From assembly GCA_027492445.1 (NCBI GenBank), contig JAPUES010000278.1, positions 1 to 5,016 of the forward strand: a DNA stretch of 5,016 nt, in the 5' to 3' direction. The DNA is from Sporomusaceae bacterium (lineage in GTDB: Bacteria; Bacillota; Negativicutes; DSM-13327). Shown here piece by piece: positions 1 to 5,016 of this stretch; positions within the stretch are counted from its first letter, which is position 1; each line of letters begins with the position of its first letter. Under the pieces are notes generated by a model. The model made no database searches, was not told the origin of the DNA, and worked only from the letters and a program-made list of their open reading frames with translations. The translations under genes and the position numbers were made by a program.

Positions 1-10
1 AAAAAAATTT

Positions 11-17
11 GGAGGTG
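11..17 (+). promoter_or_regulatory. Shine-Dalgarno site that sets the rnj start
   Basis: The GGAGGTG at this position lies 9 bases before a TTG codon at 27-29. An earlier in-frame TTG at 9-11 overlaps the site itself, so it cannot be the start served by this site. This places initiation at 27 and removes six residues that an ORF finder would add. The window begins too close upstream to show a promoter. Confidence 0.8.
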
Positions 18-26
18 TACTTTTTT

Positions 27-1691
27 TTGACAAAAATACAAACTAAACTTCAGATTATCCCCTTAGGAGGGCTTGGGGAAATCGGAAAAAATATGACCGT
101 CATTCGTTTCGGTGATGATATTATTGTTATTGATTCTGGTCTTATGTTCCCAGAAGATGATATGTTAGGTATTGATTTAGTAATTCCAGATATCTCTTAT
201 TTGCTAGATAATCGGGATTTAGTAAGAGCCATTGTCCTTACCCACGGTCATGAAGACCATATCGGTGCCTTACCTTACGTGTTAAAACAGCTGGATGTTC
301 CTGTTTATGGTACGCGATTAACCCTCGGCATCCTAGATGGTAAATTAAAAGAACATAATGTCCCCACCACGAATTTAGTACCGGTACAAGCAGGGGATGA
401 AGTTCAAATTGGACCTTTTGCCGTTGGGTTTATTCATGTTAGCCACAGCATTGCGGATGCGGTAGCACTATCCGTTAAAACGCCAATTGGTACCATCGTA
501 CATACTGGTGATTTTAAATTTGACCAAACACCTGTGGATGGCAAAGTCACAGATTTTCATAAATTTGCAGAACTTGGTGATCAAGGCGTCTTAGTACTCT
601 TGGCTGATAGTACTAATGCGGAACATGCTGGTTATACCATGAGCGAAAAATCAGTGGGCGTCACTTTTGATGAAGCCTTTGGCAATGCTCGCGGACGTAT
701 CATAATTGCTAGTTTTTCTTCTAATATACATCGTGTCCAACAGGCCATTGATACCGCCTGTAAATACAAACGTAAAGTAGCCGTTTTAGGTCGCAGCATG
801 ATTAATGTCGTTACCATCGCATCAGAACTTGGTTATCTTACCATACCTGAAGGGGTATTAATTGATATTGACGAACTGAAGAATTATCCTCCTGCTGGTA
901 CTGTTATCATTACTACAGGCAGCCAAGGAGAACCAATGTCCGCCTTAACGAGAATGGCCATGTCCGATCATCGTAAAGTTGACATTACACCAAATGATAC
1001 TATTATTATCTCGGCTACTCCCATTCCAGGTAATGAAAAGCTCGTATCCCGTACCATTGATTATCTCTTGCGCCAAGGGGCAGAGGTCATTTATGAAAAA
1101 GCATCTGGCATCCATGTTTCGGGACATGCTAGCCAAGAAGAATTAAAACTCATGCATAATTTGATTCGGCCGAAATTTTTCATACCTGTACATGGGGAAT
1201 TCCGTCACTTAGTAAAGCATTCTAAAATTGCCCAAGAACTTGGCATGAAAAAAGATCATATCTTTATCGCTGAAAATGGTCATATTATCGAATTCACGCC
1301 GGAAAAAGGCGCGATTGCTGGAAAAGTCACAGCAGGTATTATTTTAGTAGATGGTCTAGGTGTGGGCGATGTTGGCAATATTGTACTACGTGATCGCCGG
1401 CAACTTTCCCAGGAGGGCATACTTATTGTTGTGATGACAATGGAAAAGCAAAGCGGTTCCTTGTTGGCTGGACCTGATATTGTATCTCGCGGCTTTGTAT
1501 ACGTACGAGAATCAGAACAGTTAATGGATGAAGCGAAAAACAAAGTACGGCAAACCTTAGAAAAGTGTGAGCTTAATAGCATTACAGAATGGGCTACGAT
1601 AAAATCTAGCGTCCGTGATACATTAGGTAAATATTTATATGAAAAAACACGCCGTCGTCCAATGATATTACCGATTATTATGGAAGTATAA
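27..1691 (+). CDS. rnj: Ribonuclease J (J1-type catalytic motifs)
   Basis: RNase J is a cytoplasmic metallo-beta-lactamase/beta-CASP ribonuclease with 5'-3' exonuclease and endonuclease activity, central to mRNA decay and RNA maturation in Bacillota. From the TTG at 27 the protein has 554 residues, essentially the length of B. subtilis RNase J1. Visible motifs: the family opening PLGGLGEIGKN (residues 12-22); the zinc-binding HGHEDH (73-78); H140 in HVSHS; H159-T-G-D162; the beta-CASP motif region around GRSM (255-258); HVSGHAS (363-369); and PVHGE with H389. The C-terminal domain follows from about residue 450. All metal ligands expected for an active enzyme are present, whereas J2 paralogues often have a degraded motif. 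In B. subtilis the gene directly upstream of tepA is rnjB, so the locus is the J2 position while the motif is J1-like; I therefore use the neutral symbol. The gene ends in its own terminator, separating it from tepA. Confidence 0.96.
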   Translation: MTKIQTKLQIIPLGGLGEIGKNMTVIRFGDDIIVIDSGLMFPEDDMLGIDLVIPDISYLLDNRDLVRAIVLTHGHEDHIGALPYVLKQLDVPVYGTRLTLGILDGKLKEHNVPTTNLVPVQAGDEVQIGPFAVGFIHVSHSIADAVALSVKTPIGTIVHTGDFKFDQTPVDGKVTDFHKFAELGDQGVLVLLADSTNAEHAGYTMSEKSVGVTFDEAFGNARGRIIIASFSSNIHRVQQAIDTACKYKRKVAVLGRSMINVVTIASELGYLTIPEGVLIDIDELKNYPPAGTVIITTGSQGEPMSALTRMAMSDHRKVDITPNDTIIISATPIPGNEKLVSRTIDYLLRQGAEVIYEKASGIHVSGHASQEELKLMHNLIRPKFFIPVHGEFRHLVKHSKIAQELGMKKDHIFIAENGHIIEFTPEKGAIAGKVTAGIILVDGLGVGDVGNIVLRDRRQLSQEGILIVVMTMEKQSGSLLAGPDIVSRGFVYVRESEQLMDEAKNKVRQTLEKCELNSITEWATIKSSVRDTLGKYLYEKTRRRPMILPIIMEV

Positions 1692-1696
1692 GTAAC

Positions 1697-1748
1697 AAAA
1701 CTTGGTTATTATCCGTCTTGTAGACGAGATACTAACCAAGTTTTTTCC
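1697..1748 (+). terminator. Intrinsic terminator of rnj
   Basis: A 12-bp perfect stem (AAAACTTGGTTA at 1697-1708 with its complement at 1733-1744) runs into a T tract at 1741-1746. The interior also pairs: TATC (1710-1713) with GATA (1728-1731), and CGTCT (1714-1718) with AGACG (1722-1726) around a 3-base loop, giving one long hairpin. It starts 6 bases after the rnj stop codon. The A run at its 5' side could give weak termination in the opposite direction, but no minus-strand gene is seen. Confidence 0.92.
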
Positions 1749-1795
1749 TTCTTGCCTGCTTACAGTTATATAACGTTATTTTCAAAAGAAGAGCA

Positions 1796-1824
1796 GTATT
1801 AAATTTGCTAGAATGTTAATACTA
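1796..1824 (+). promoter_or_regulatory. Possible forespore sigma (F/G-like) promoter for tepA
   Basis: GTATT at 1796-1800 and AATACTA at 1818-1824 are separated by 17 bases. This resembles the -35 (GNATA-like) and -10 (CATACTA-like) elements of sporulation sigma factors F and G. A forespore promoter would suit TepA, which in B. subtilis acts in spore outgrowth. The match is imperfect, in an AT-rich stretch where chance matches are common, so this is only a candidate. Confidence 0.25.
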
Positions 1825-1832
1825 TCTATAAA
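1805..1832 (+). promoter_or_regulatory. Probable sigma-A promoter for tepA-ylzJ
   Basis: TTGCTA (1805-1810) and TATAAA (1827-1832) are separated by 16 bases, close to the vegetative consensus (4/6 and 5/6). Transcription would start near 1839, about 20 bases before the Shine-Dalgarno site. Because a strong terminator closes rnj upstream, tepA-ylzJ needs a promoter in this gap. Confidence 0.5.
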
Positions 1833-1861
1833 GAAAAGACCAATATACTGGAGGTAATAAA

Positions 1862-2644
1862 ATGCTCGTTAATGATAATCCAGTGGTAGAACCCCCTGGA
1901 ACCATTCCTCAAACGCCTACTGAACCACCACTACACCACGAACCTTCTAAAAAAGTGATTAAAGCTAAAAAAGTTGATGCCATAGAAAACATCCATGAAC
2001 TAGGCACTACTGAGGTACCAACTGCCAAAAGTAATATCCACGTCATGACGATTATCGGGCAAGTGGAAGGACATATGATCTTACCTCCTCAAAATAAAAC
2101 AACGAAATATGAGCATATTATGCCTCAATTAGTAGCCATAGAGCAAAGCTCGGAAATTGAAGGATTATTATTACTCTTAAATACAGTTGGCGGTGATGTG
2201 GAGGCCGGGCTTGCCATTGCAGAAATGATTGCTAGCATGTCCAAACCTTCTGTTTCCATAGTATTAGGTGGCGGCCATAGCATCGGTGTCCCAATTGCCG
2301 TGTCAGCAACCTATTCCTTTATCGTAGAAAGTGCGACCATGACCATTCATCCCATTCGCCTTACAGGCTTAGTGATTGGTGCTCCTAGTTCTTTTGATTA
2401 TTTAGAAAAAATGCAAGATCGAGTTAATAAATTTGTTGCCGATCATTCTACAATCTCCGAGGAAAAGTGGAAAGAATTATTATTTAAAATGGGGCAATTA
2501 TCCCGTGATATTGGTACTTCCGTTGTCGGCAGAGATGCTGTTCGCTATGGACTCATTAATGAGATTGGGGGATTATCCCAGGCCCAGCATAAACTAAATG
2601 AATTAATTAAACTAAATAAGGAAACAAAGGGGTTAAAACAATGA
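1862..2644 (+). CDS. tepA: ClpP-like serine protease TepA (YmfB family)
   Basis: This is a cytoplasmic ClpP/SDH-fold serine peptidase of the TepA (translocation-enhancing protein, YmfB) family. In B. subtilis the family has been linked to protein export and, as a ClpP-like protease, to degradation of small acid-soluble proteins in spore outgrowth. The protein has 260 residues, slightly longer than B. subtilis TepA (about 245). Residues 1-40 are a variable proline- and lysine-rich tail with no signal peptide. The ClpP-like core follows: NTVGGDVEAGLAIAE (107-121) matches the ClpP strand-and-oxyanion region, GGHSIG (137-142) carries the likely nucleophile S140, and TIHPIR (161-166) carries the likely catalytic H163. 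The third triad residue cannot be assigned with certainty. GRDAVRYGLINEIGG (223-237) is the usual ClpP-family C-terminal motif. The ATG at 1862 has GGAGG at 1850-1854, 7 bases upstream. Its TGA stop overlaps the ylzJ start. Confidence 0.92.
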   Translation: MLVNDNPVVEPPGTIPQTPTEPPLHHEPSKKVIKAKKVDAIENIHELGTTEVPTAKSNIHVMTIIGQVEGHMILPPQNKTTKYEHIMPQLVAIEQSSEIEGLLLLLNTVGGDVEAGLAIAEMIASMSKPSVSIVLGGGHSIGVPIAVSATYSFIVESATMTIHPIRLTGLVIGAPSSFDYLEKMQDRVNKFVADHSTISEEKWKELLFKMGQLSRDIGTSVVGRDAVRYGLINEIGGLSQAQHKLNELIKLNKETKGLKQ

Positions 2645-2883
2645 TTTTGTGGAGTATAATACCGCCAGAAATGATTTGGACGAATGTGAATCCCTCTTCT
2701 CCTTATGAAGAAATAGAGTATAATGGTATGAAATGCTTAGTTGAAAAAACAAGTCCTACCCAGTATCGGGTAATAAGATTGTTAACCACCAATCCTACGG
2801 ATTACTTATCTACTGAATTAGAGCCAGGTAAATTATTAACTTATGACCCTCGACAAGAGGAACATAAGTTAATCGTAAGCTGA
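2641..2883 (+). CDS. ylzJ: YlzJ-like small protein
   Basis: This 80-residue protein is of the YlzJ-like family, a conserved small protein of spore-forming Bacillota with no established biochemical function. The N terminus MILWSIIPPEMIW and a family-typical length support the assignment, as does its position directly after tepA. The ATG overlaps the tepA stop as ATGA (2641-2644), with AAAGGGG at 2626-2632 as ribosome binding site, so translation is probably coupled to tepA. No transmembrane segment or signal peptide is evident; the protein is acidic and polar after the first 14 residues. The strict pairing with tepA suggests a shared role, which is inference. An intrinsic terminator starts 20 bases after the stop. 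Confidence 0.87.
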   Translation: MILWSIIPPEMIWTNVNPSSPYEEIEYNGMKCLVEKTSPTQYRVIRLLTTNPTDYLSTELEPGKLLTYDPRQEEHKLIVS

Positions 2884-2902
2884 TGCACTCTACACTAAAA
2901 AT

Positions 2903-2946
2903 AAGACCGTCACAAGCTATTTTCTAAACTTGACGGTCTTTTCTTT
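2903..2946 (+). terminator. Intrinsic terminator of tepA-ylzJ, possibly bidirectional
   Basis: AAGACCGTCA (2903-2912) pairs perfectly with TGACGGTCTT (2931-2940), followed by TTTTCTTT at 2939-2946. An alternative inner pairing of AAG (2914-2916) with CTT (2929-2931) can lengthen the stem. On the opposite strand the hairpin is followed by a T-rich run (the complement of 2895-2904), so it could also terminate from the right. The T tract is shared with the left arm of the next inverted repeat. Confidence 0.88.
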
Positions 2947-2993
2947 ATACAATATTATTTATATATAAAGTAAATAATATTGTATAAAGAAAA
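2939..2993. repeat. Perfect 23-bp inverted repeat
   Basis: The bases at 2939-2961 (TTTTCTTTATAC... ) are the exact reverse complement of 2971-2993, around a 9-base spacer TATATAAAG at 2962-2970. The arms are about 85 percent A+T. The left arm begins inside the final T tract of the ylzJ terminator, so the two hairpins lie back to back. It has no T tract immediately after it, so it is not a standard second terminator. It may be an RNA-stabilising hairpin, a protein-binding dyad, or a miniature repeat. The repeat itself is certain; its function is unknown. Confidence 0.9.
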
Positions 2994-3111
2994 CATTGTA
3001 ATTTTTTATATAAAAATACAGGAATTTAGTTTATCATGTAGAATAAAGTTAATTTAATTATATTGTTAAAAATCATATTTCTATTTTATTGAATATCCTG
3101 GACATCGAAAA

Positions 3112-3225
3112 CTTGGCTTGCGCCAAACCTTATTTGACCTTGCTTGGAATCTAGAAAGTATCATACTTTCTAGTTCCGCAAAAAAATTCCTAAGGAAAAT
3201 ATTAGTACTGGTTTTTACTAATGTT
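3112..3225 (+). promoter_or_regulatory. Structured leader or operator upstream of mnmH
   Basis: Four stem-loops lie in a row directly before the mnmH ribosome binding site. They are: TTGGC/GCCAA with loop TTGC (within 3112-3126); a long stem at 3141-3180 built from TGC/GCA, GGAA/TTCC and the perfect 10-bp CTAGAAAGTA (3151-3160)/TACTTTCTAG (3164-3173) around loop TCA; TTCC/GGAA around TAA (3187-3197); and ATTAGTA (3201-3207)/TACTAAT (3216-3222), extendable to 3198-3225. The GGAA and TTCC segments could swap partners, which would permit alternative folds. I recognise no known riboswitch, T-box or tRNA. It may be a cis-acting RNA, a DNA operator, or an interspersed repeat. Confidence 0.45.
3134..3164 (+). 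promoter_or_regulatory. Weak candidate mnmH promoter
   Basis: TTGACC (3134-3139) and TATCAT (3159-3164) each match the sigma-A consensus at 5 of 6 positions, but the 19-base spacer is long. If real, the -10 element sits at the centre of the 10-bp dyad at 3151-3173, which would then look like an operator. It would also start the transcript inside the long stem, excluding that stem as a leader RNA structure. I saw no better promoter in the AT-rich stretch before it. Confidence 0.3.
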
Positions 3226-3230
3226 GGTGA
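3226..3230 (+). promoter_or_regulatory. Ribosome binding site of mnmH
   Basis: GGTGA lies 7 bases before the TTG at 3238. It is a modest Shine-Dalgarno match directly next to the last leader stem-loop (3198-3225). An in-frame TAA at 3232-3234 rules out any start further upstream, which leaves the TTG as the start. Confidence 0.65.
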
Positions 3231-3237
3231 ATAAAAA

Positions 3238-4281
3238 TTGCATAAACGGATTATAATTGAAGAAGCACAAAAATTATCCAATCCACTCTATATTGATATG
3301 CGCTCTCCTGCAGAGTTTTCCATAGGACATATTCATAACGCCATCAATATCCCTTTGTTTTCCGATGAAGAACGAGCAGAAGTGGGTACCCTTTATAAAA
3401 AGGTTGGTGTGGAGCAAGCTACAGAACTTGGATTAGCCATTGCTTCCAAAAAACTATCTGAGATTGTAGCAGCAATTAAGACTTTATCTAAAACAGGGCG
3501 TCCCGTGATTGTTTATTGTTGGCGAGGAGGTATGCGCTCAACTTCCATTGTTACCATACTCAATCTCTTGGGGATTGGGGTTTCTCAACTGATAGGTGGG
3601 TATAAGGCGTATCGACGCTTTATTTTAGACAGCCTGCTGACGTATAAGATTGATTCTAAAATCATCCTACTATGCGGTTCTACTGGTGTAGGCAAAACAA
3701 GAATATTAGAATTATTAGAAGAAAAAAACATTCCTGTTATTAACTTAGAAAAGTTAGCAAATCACCGAGGATCGGTCTTTGGACAGGTTGGCCTTGGTAA
3801 AGCTGTAACGGCCCAATCCTTTGATGAGGCTATCTTAATGGCACTATATACTTTTAATACTGAGCCGTATATTGTCCTTGAATGTGAAAGCAAACGAATT
3901 GGTAATATTTACTTACCCGATTGTTTATATCAAGCCATGTCTAAGGGAATAAAGGTTTTACTCTATGCTGATTTAGATACACGAATTACACGTTTAATCG
4001 CTGAATATCAAGATTTAAACGCAGAAAATAATAACGAAATTATTCTATGCATGAAAGCCTTAAGTAAGCGTTTTGGCTCGAAAAAAATGGAAAAACTTAT
4101 AGAGGACTTTACCAGAGGCGAAATTCACAGTGTAGTAGGTACTTTATTAGTTGATTATTATGATCCATTATATGGATACGATAACGCAGATAAAGCTACC
4201 TATCAAATCACTATAAATTCCAATGATTTAGAACAAGCATCATTACAATTAATTAACTATTTAGAAGGACTAAGGAGGTAA
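3238..4281 (+). CDS. mnmH: tRNA 2-selenouridine synthase MnmH (SelU/YbbB)
   Basis: MnmH replaces sulfur by selenium at wobble uridine 34 of tRNAs such as those for Lys, Glu and Gln. It uses selenophosphate from SelD and proceeds through a geranylated 2-thiouridine intermediate. The 347-residue protein is near the family length (E. coli 364). An N-terminal rhodanese domain (about 5-130) shows DMRSPAEFSIGHI (20-32) and the catalytic loop YCWRGGMRS (93-101) with C94, encoded by TGT rather than a selenocysteine TGA. A P-loop domain follows: GSTGVGKT (147-154) and the family signature LEKLANHRGSVFG (170-182). The TTG start is preferred because an in-frame stop lies one codon upstream and the next ATG (codon 21) would remove the first rhodanese strand. 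No selD or selenocysteine gene is in the window, so the selenium supply must be encoded elsewhere. The stop overlaps the Shine-Dalgarno site of the next gene. Confidence 0.95.
   Translation: MHKRIIIEEAQKLSNPLYIDMRSPAEFSIGHIHNAINIPLFSDEERAEVGTLYKKVGVEQATELGLAIASKKLSEIVAAIKTLSKTGRPVIVYCWRGGMRSTSIVTILNLLGIGVSQLIGGYKAYRRFILDSLLTYKIDSKIILLCGSTGVGKTRILELLEEKNIPVINLEKLANHRGSVFGQVGLGKAVTAQSFDEAILMALYTFNTEPYIVLECESKRIGNIYLPDCLYQAMSKGIKVLLYADLDTRITRLIAEYQDLNAENNNEIILCMKALSKRFGSKKMEKLIEDFTRGEIHSVVGTLLVDYYDPLYGYDNADKATYQITINSNDLEQASLQLINYLEGLRR
4272..4279 (+). promoter_or_regulatory. Strong ribosome binding site of rodZ overlapping the mnmH stop
   Basis: AAGGAGGT is a near-perfect anti-16S match. GGAGG (4274-4278) lies 7 bases before the ATG at 4286, and the final T is the first base of the mnmH TAA. 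This implies co-transcription and possibly translational coupling of the two genes. The site is much stronger than that of mnmH, so RodZ is likely made in greater amount from the shared message. Confidence 0.85.
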
Positions 4282-4285
4282 CTTC

Positions 4286-5016
4286 ATGCAAACTATCGGC
4301 GAATTGTTACGTAGTGAGCGGGAAAAAAAAGGCTTATCCTTAAAAGAAATTGAAGCAGCGATTAGCATACGAGTCTTATATATAAATGCAATTGAAGAGG
4401 GCAATTATGAAATAATACCAGGTGAAGTCTACTTAAAAGGTTTCATCCGCAATTATGCTAACTTCTTAGGATTAGATGGAAAGAAAATGGTTGATGCTTA
4501 CCGCGAAGCGCAAACACCAAGTGCCTCAGAACCGAGCATAGATACTTCAACTGTTGGGGAATCACCAGTGGTACAAAAAACTAAGAGAAAAAGCTCTAGT
4601 AAATTAGTAGAAGTCGTTATCATTTTACTGTGCGTGGCAGGAGCCGCCTGGTGGTTCTTAGATACGTCGTCCAACAATGTAACCAAGGAACCCCAAGGCA
4701 ATCTCCAAGCCCAAACTACTCCAGTTGCTCCTCCAGTACCAATCACACCTAGTACGCCAGCTACACCGGTGCAAACCAAACCAGTAGTCGTTGTAGCAAA
4801 ATATATTGAACGTTGTTGGACCTCTGTAACTGCCGATGGCAAACAGATTTATGAAGGAACTCCTCAAATCGGCGAGACCCTCACTTGGGAAGCACAAAAA
4901 AACATTACCCTAACAGTTGGGAATGCAGGAGCTATTGATATTACCTCCAATGGAAAATCTTTAGGGAAAATTGGCGGTAAAGGCGAGGTTGTTGTAAAAT
5001 CTTTTGCTGCTCAATC
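4286..5016 (+). CDS. rodZ: RodZ-like HTH membrane protein (YmfM family), 3' end beyond window
   Basis: RodZ is a bitopic membrane protein that links the MreB cytoskeleton to the cell-elongation machinery. The 243 residues visible show the canonical layout. A cytoplasmic helix-turn-helix domain spans 1-70 (IGELLRSEREKKGLSLKEI at the start; YLKGFIRNYANFLGLD at 49-64). A low-complexity linker ends in the basic stretch KTKRKSSSK (98-106). One transmembrane helix lies at about 107-125, followed by a Thr/Pro/Gln-rich outer linker (about 143-166). The last part is the start of a C-terminal DUF4115-like beta domain from about 168 (CWTSVTADGKQIYEG at 177-191; LGKIGGKGEV at 226-235). The basic residues before the helix fit N-terminus inside. 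No stop occurs before the window ends, and family length suggests only a short tail is missing. In B. subtilis the homologue YmfM precedes pgsA; here it follows mnmH at a 4-base gap. Confidence 0.92.
   Translation, partial: MQTIGELLRSEREKKGLSLKEIEAAISIRVLYINAIEEGNYEIIPGEVYLKGFIRNYANFLGLDGKKMVDAYREAQTPSASEPSIDTSTVGESPVVQKTKRKSSSKLVEVVIILLCVAGAAWWFLDTSSNNVTKEPQGNLQAQTTPVAPPVPITPSTPATPVQTKPVVVVAKYIERCWTSVTADGKQIYEGTPQIGETLTWEAQKNITLTVGNAGAIDITSNGKSLGKIGGKGEVVVKSFAAQ

Larger units (their letters stand above)
2884..3237. other. 354-base intergenic region without a recognised gene
   Basis: From left to right this gap holds the ylzJ terminator (2903-2946), a perfect 23-bp inverted repeat (2939-2993), a very AT-rich stretch (about 2994-3090), and a less AT-rich block (about 3091-3230) full of stem-loops that ends at the mnmH ribosome binding site. 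A 54-codon open stretch in the mnmH frame (3070-3231) ends in TAA at 3232-3234, but it has no ATG or Shine-Dalgarno site and matches no family I recognise. A 66-codon minus-strand frame (3081-3281) overlaps the mnmH start and is likewise unrecognised. In B. subtilis the spoIIIE (ftsK) gene follows ylzJ; nothing like it remains here. Confidence 0.8.

Noticed and set aside
9..26. Upstream TTG at 9 as the rnj start, adding six residues
   Set aside because: It overlaps the GGAGGTG site that serves the TTG at 27, and the added residues MEVYFF are not part of the family N terminus.
632..1582. Three minus-strand open frames inside rnj (632-817, 945-1136, 1280-1582)
   Set aside because: They lie opposite strongly conserved RNase J coding sequence and show no recognisable domain; they are antisense shadows.
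2939..2993. Inverted repeat as ends of an insertion sequence
   Set aside because: The arms are separated by only 9 bases and no transposase or target duplication is visible; a transposase-free miniature repeat cannot be excluded.
3112..3230. A tRNA, selenocysteine tRNA, T-box or known riboswitch ahead of mnmH
   Set aside because: No acceptor/T-arm sequences, no T-box motif and no riboswitch core I know could be found among the stem-loops.
3081..3281. 66-residue minus-strand frame over the mnmH leader
   Set aside because: It overlaps the mnmH start, matches no family I recognise, and is crossed by the long inverted repeat, so I do not call it a gene. A repeat-derived fragment remains possible.
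3514..3525. Selenocysteine at the MnmH active site
   Set aside because: The catalytic position in YCWRGG is encoded by TGT (Cys), and no in-frame TGA occurs in the gene.
4498..4897. Two minus-strand frames (4498-4842 and 4658-4897) opposite rodZ
   Set aside because: They mirror the low-complexity Thr/Pro linker and membrane segment of rodZ, in a region clearly coding on the + strand.

Overview
The window looks like chromosomal DNA of a low-to-moderate GC Bacillota. The gene set (RNase J, the ClpP-like TepA, YlzJ, a RodZ/YmfM-type protein) matches the conserved dapA-rnj-tepA-ylzJ-spoIIIE ... rodZ-pgsA-recA neighbourhood known from Bacillus subtilis. The order is rearranged, and a selenium-related tRNA enzyme (MnmH) sits between YlzJ and RodZ. 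That mix, with two TTG starts, would suit an anaerobic spore-former such as a Sporomusaceae/Negativicutes or clostridial member. This assignment is inference from gene content and was not checked by any search.

Layout, all genes on the + strand. (1) 27-1691: a complete RNase J with an intact metallo-beta-lactamase active site, closed by a strong intrinsic terminator at 1697-1748. (2) 1862-2883: a two-gene operon, tepA and ylzJ, joined by an ATGA overlap. Promoter-like elements lie upstream and an intrinsic terminator follows at 2903-2946. (3) 2884-3237: a 354-base gap with no recognisable gene. It holds the terminator, a perfect 23-bp inverted repeat abutting it, an AT-rich stretch, and then a run of stem-loops ending at the ribosome binding site of the next gene. 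(4) 3238-4281: mnmH, tRNA 2-selenouridine synthase (rhodanese plus P-loop domain), starting at TTG. (5) 4286-end: a RodZ-like membrane protein whose Shine-Dalgarno sequence overlaps the mnmH stop codon; the gene runs off the window.

Functionally this is mostly housekeeping: mRNA decay (RNase J), a protease linked to spore outgrowth in B. subtilis (TepA) with its small partner, wobble-base selenation of tRNA (MnmH), and cell-shape organisation (RodZ). I see no mobile element, CRISPR array, rRNA or tRNA gene. The part least explained by known features is the 2939-3230 intergenic region, especially the dense secondary structure just ahead of mnmH, which could be a cis-regulatory RNA, an operator, or an interspersed repeat.
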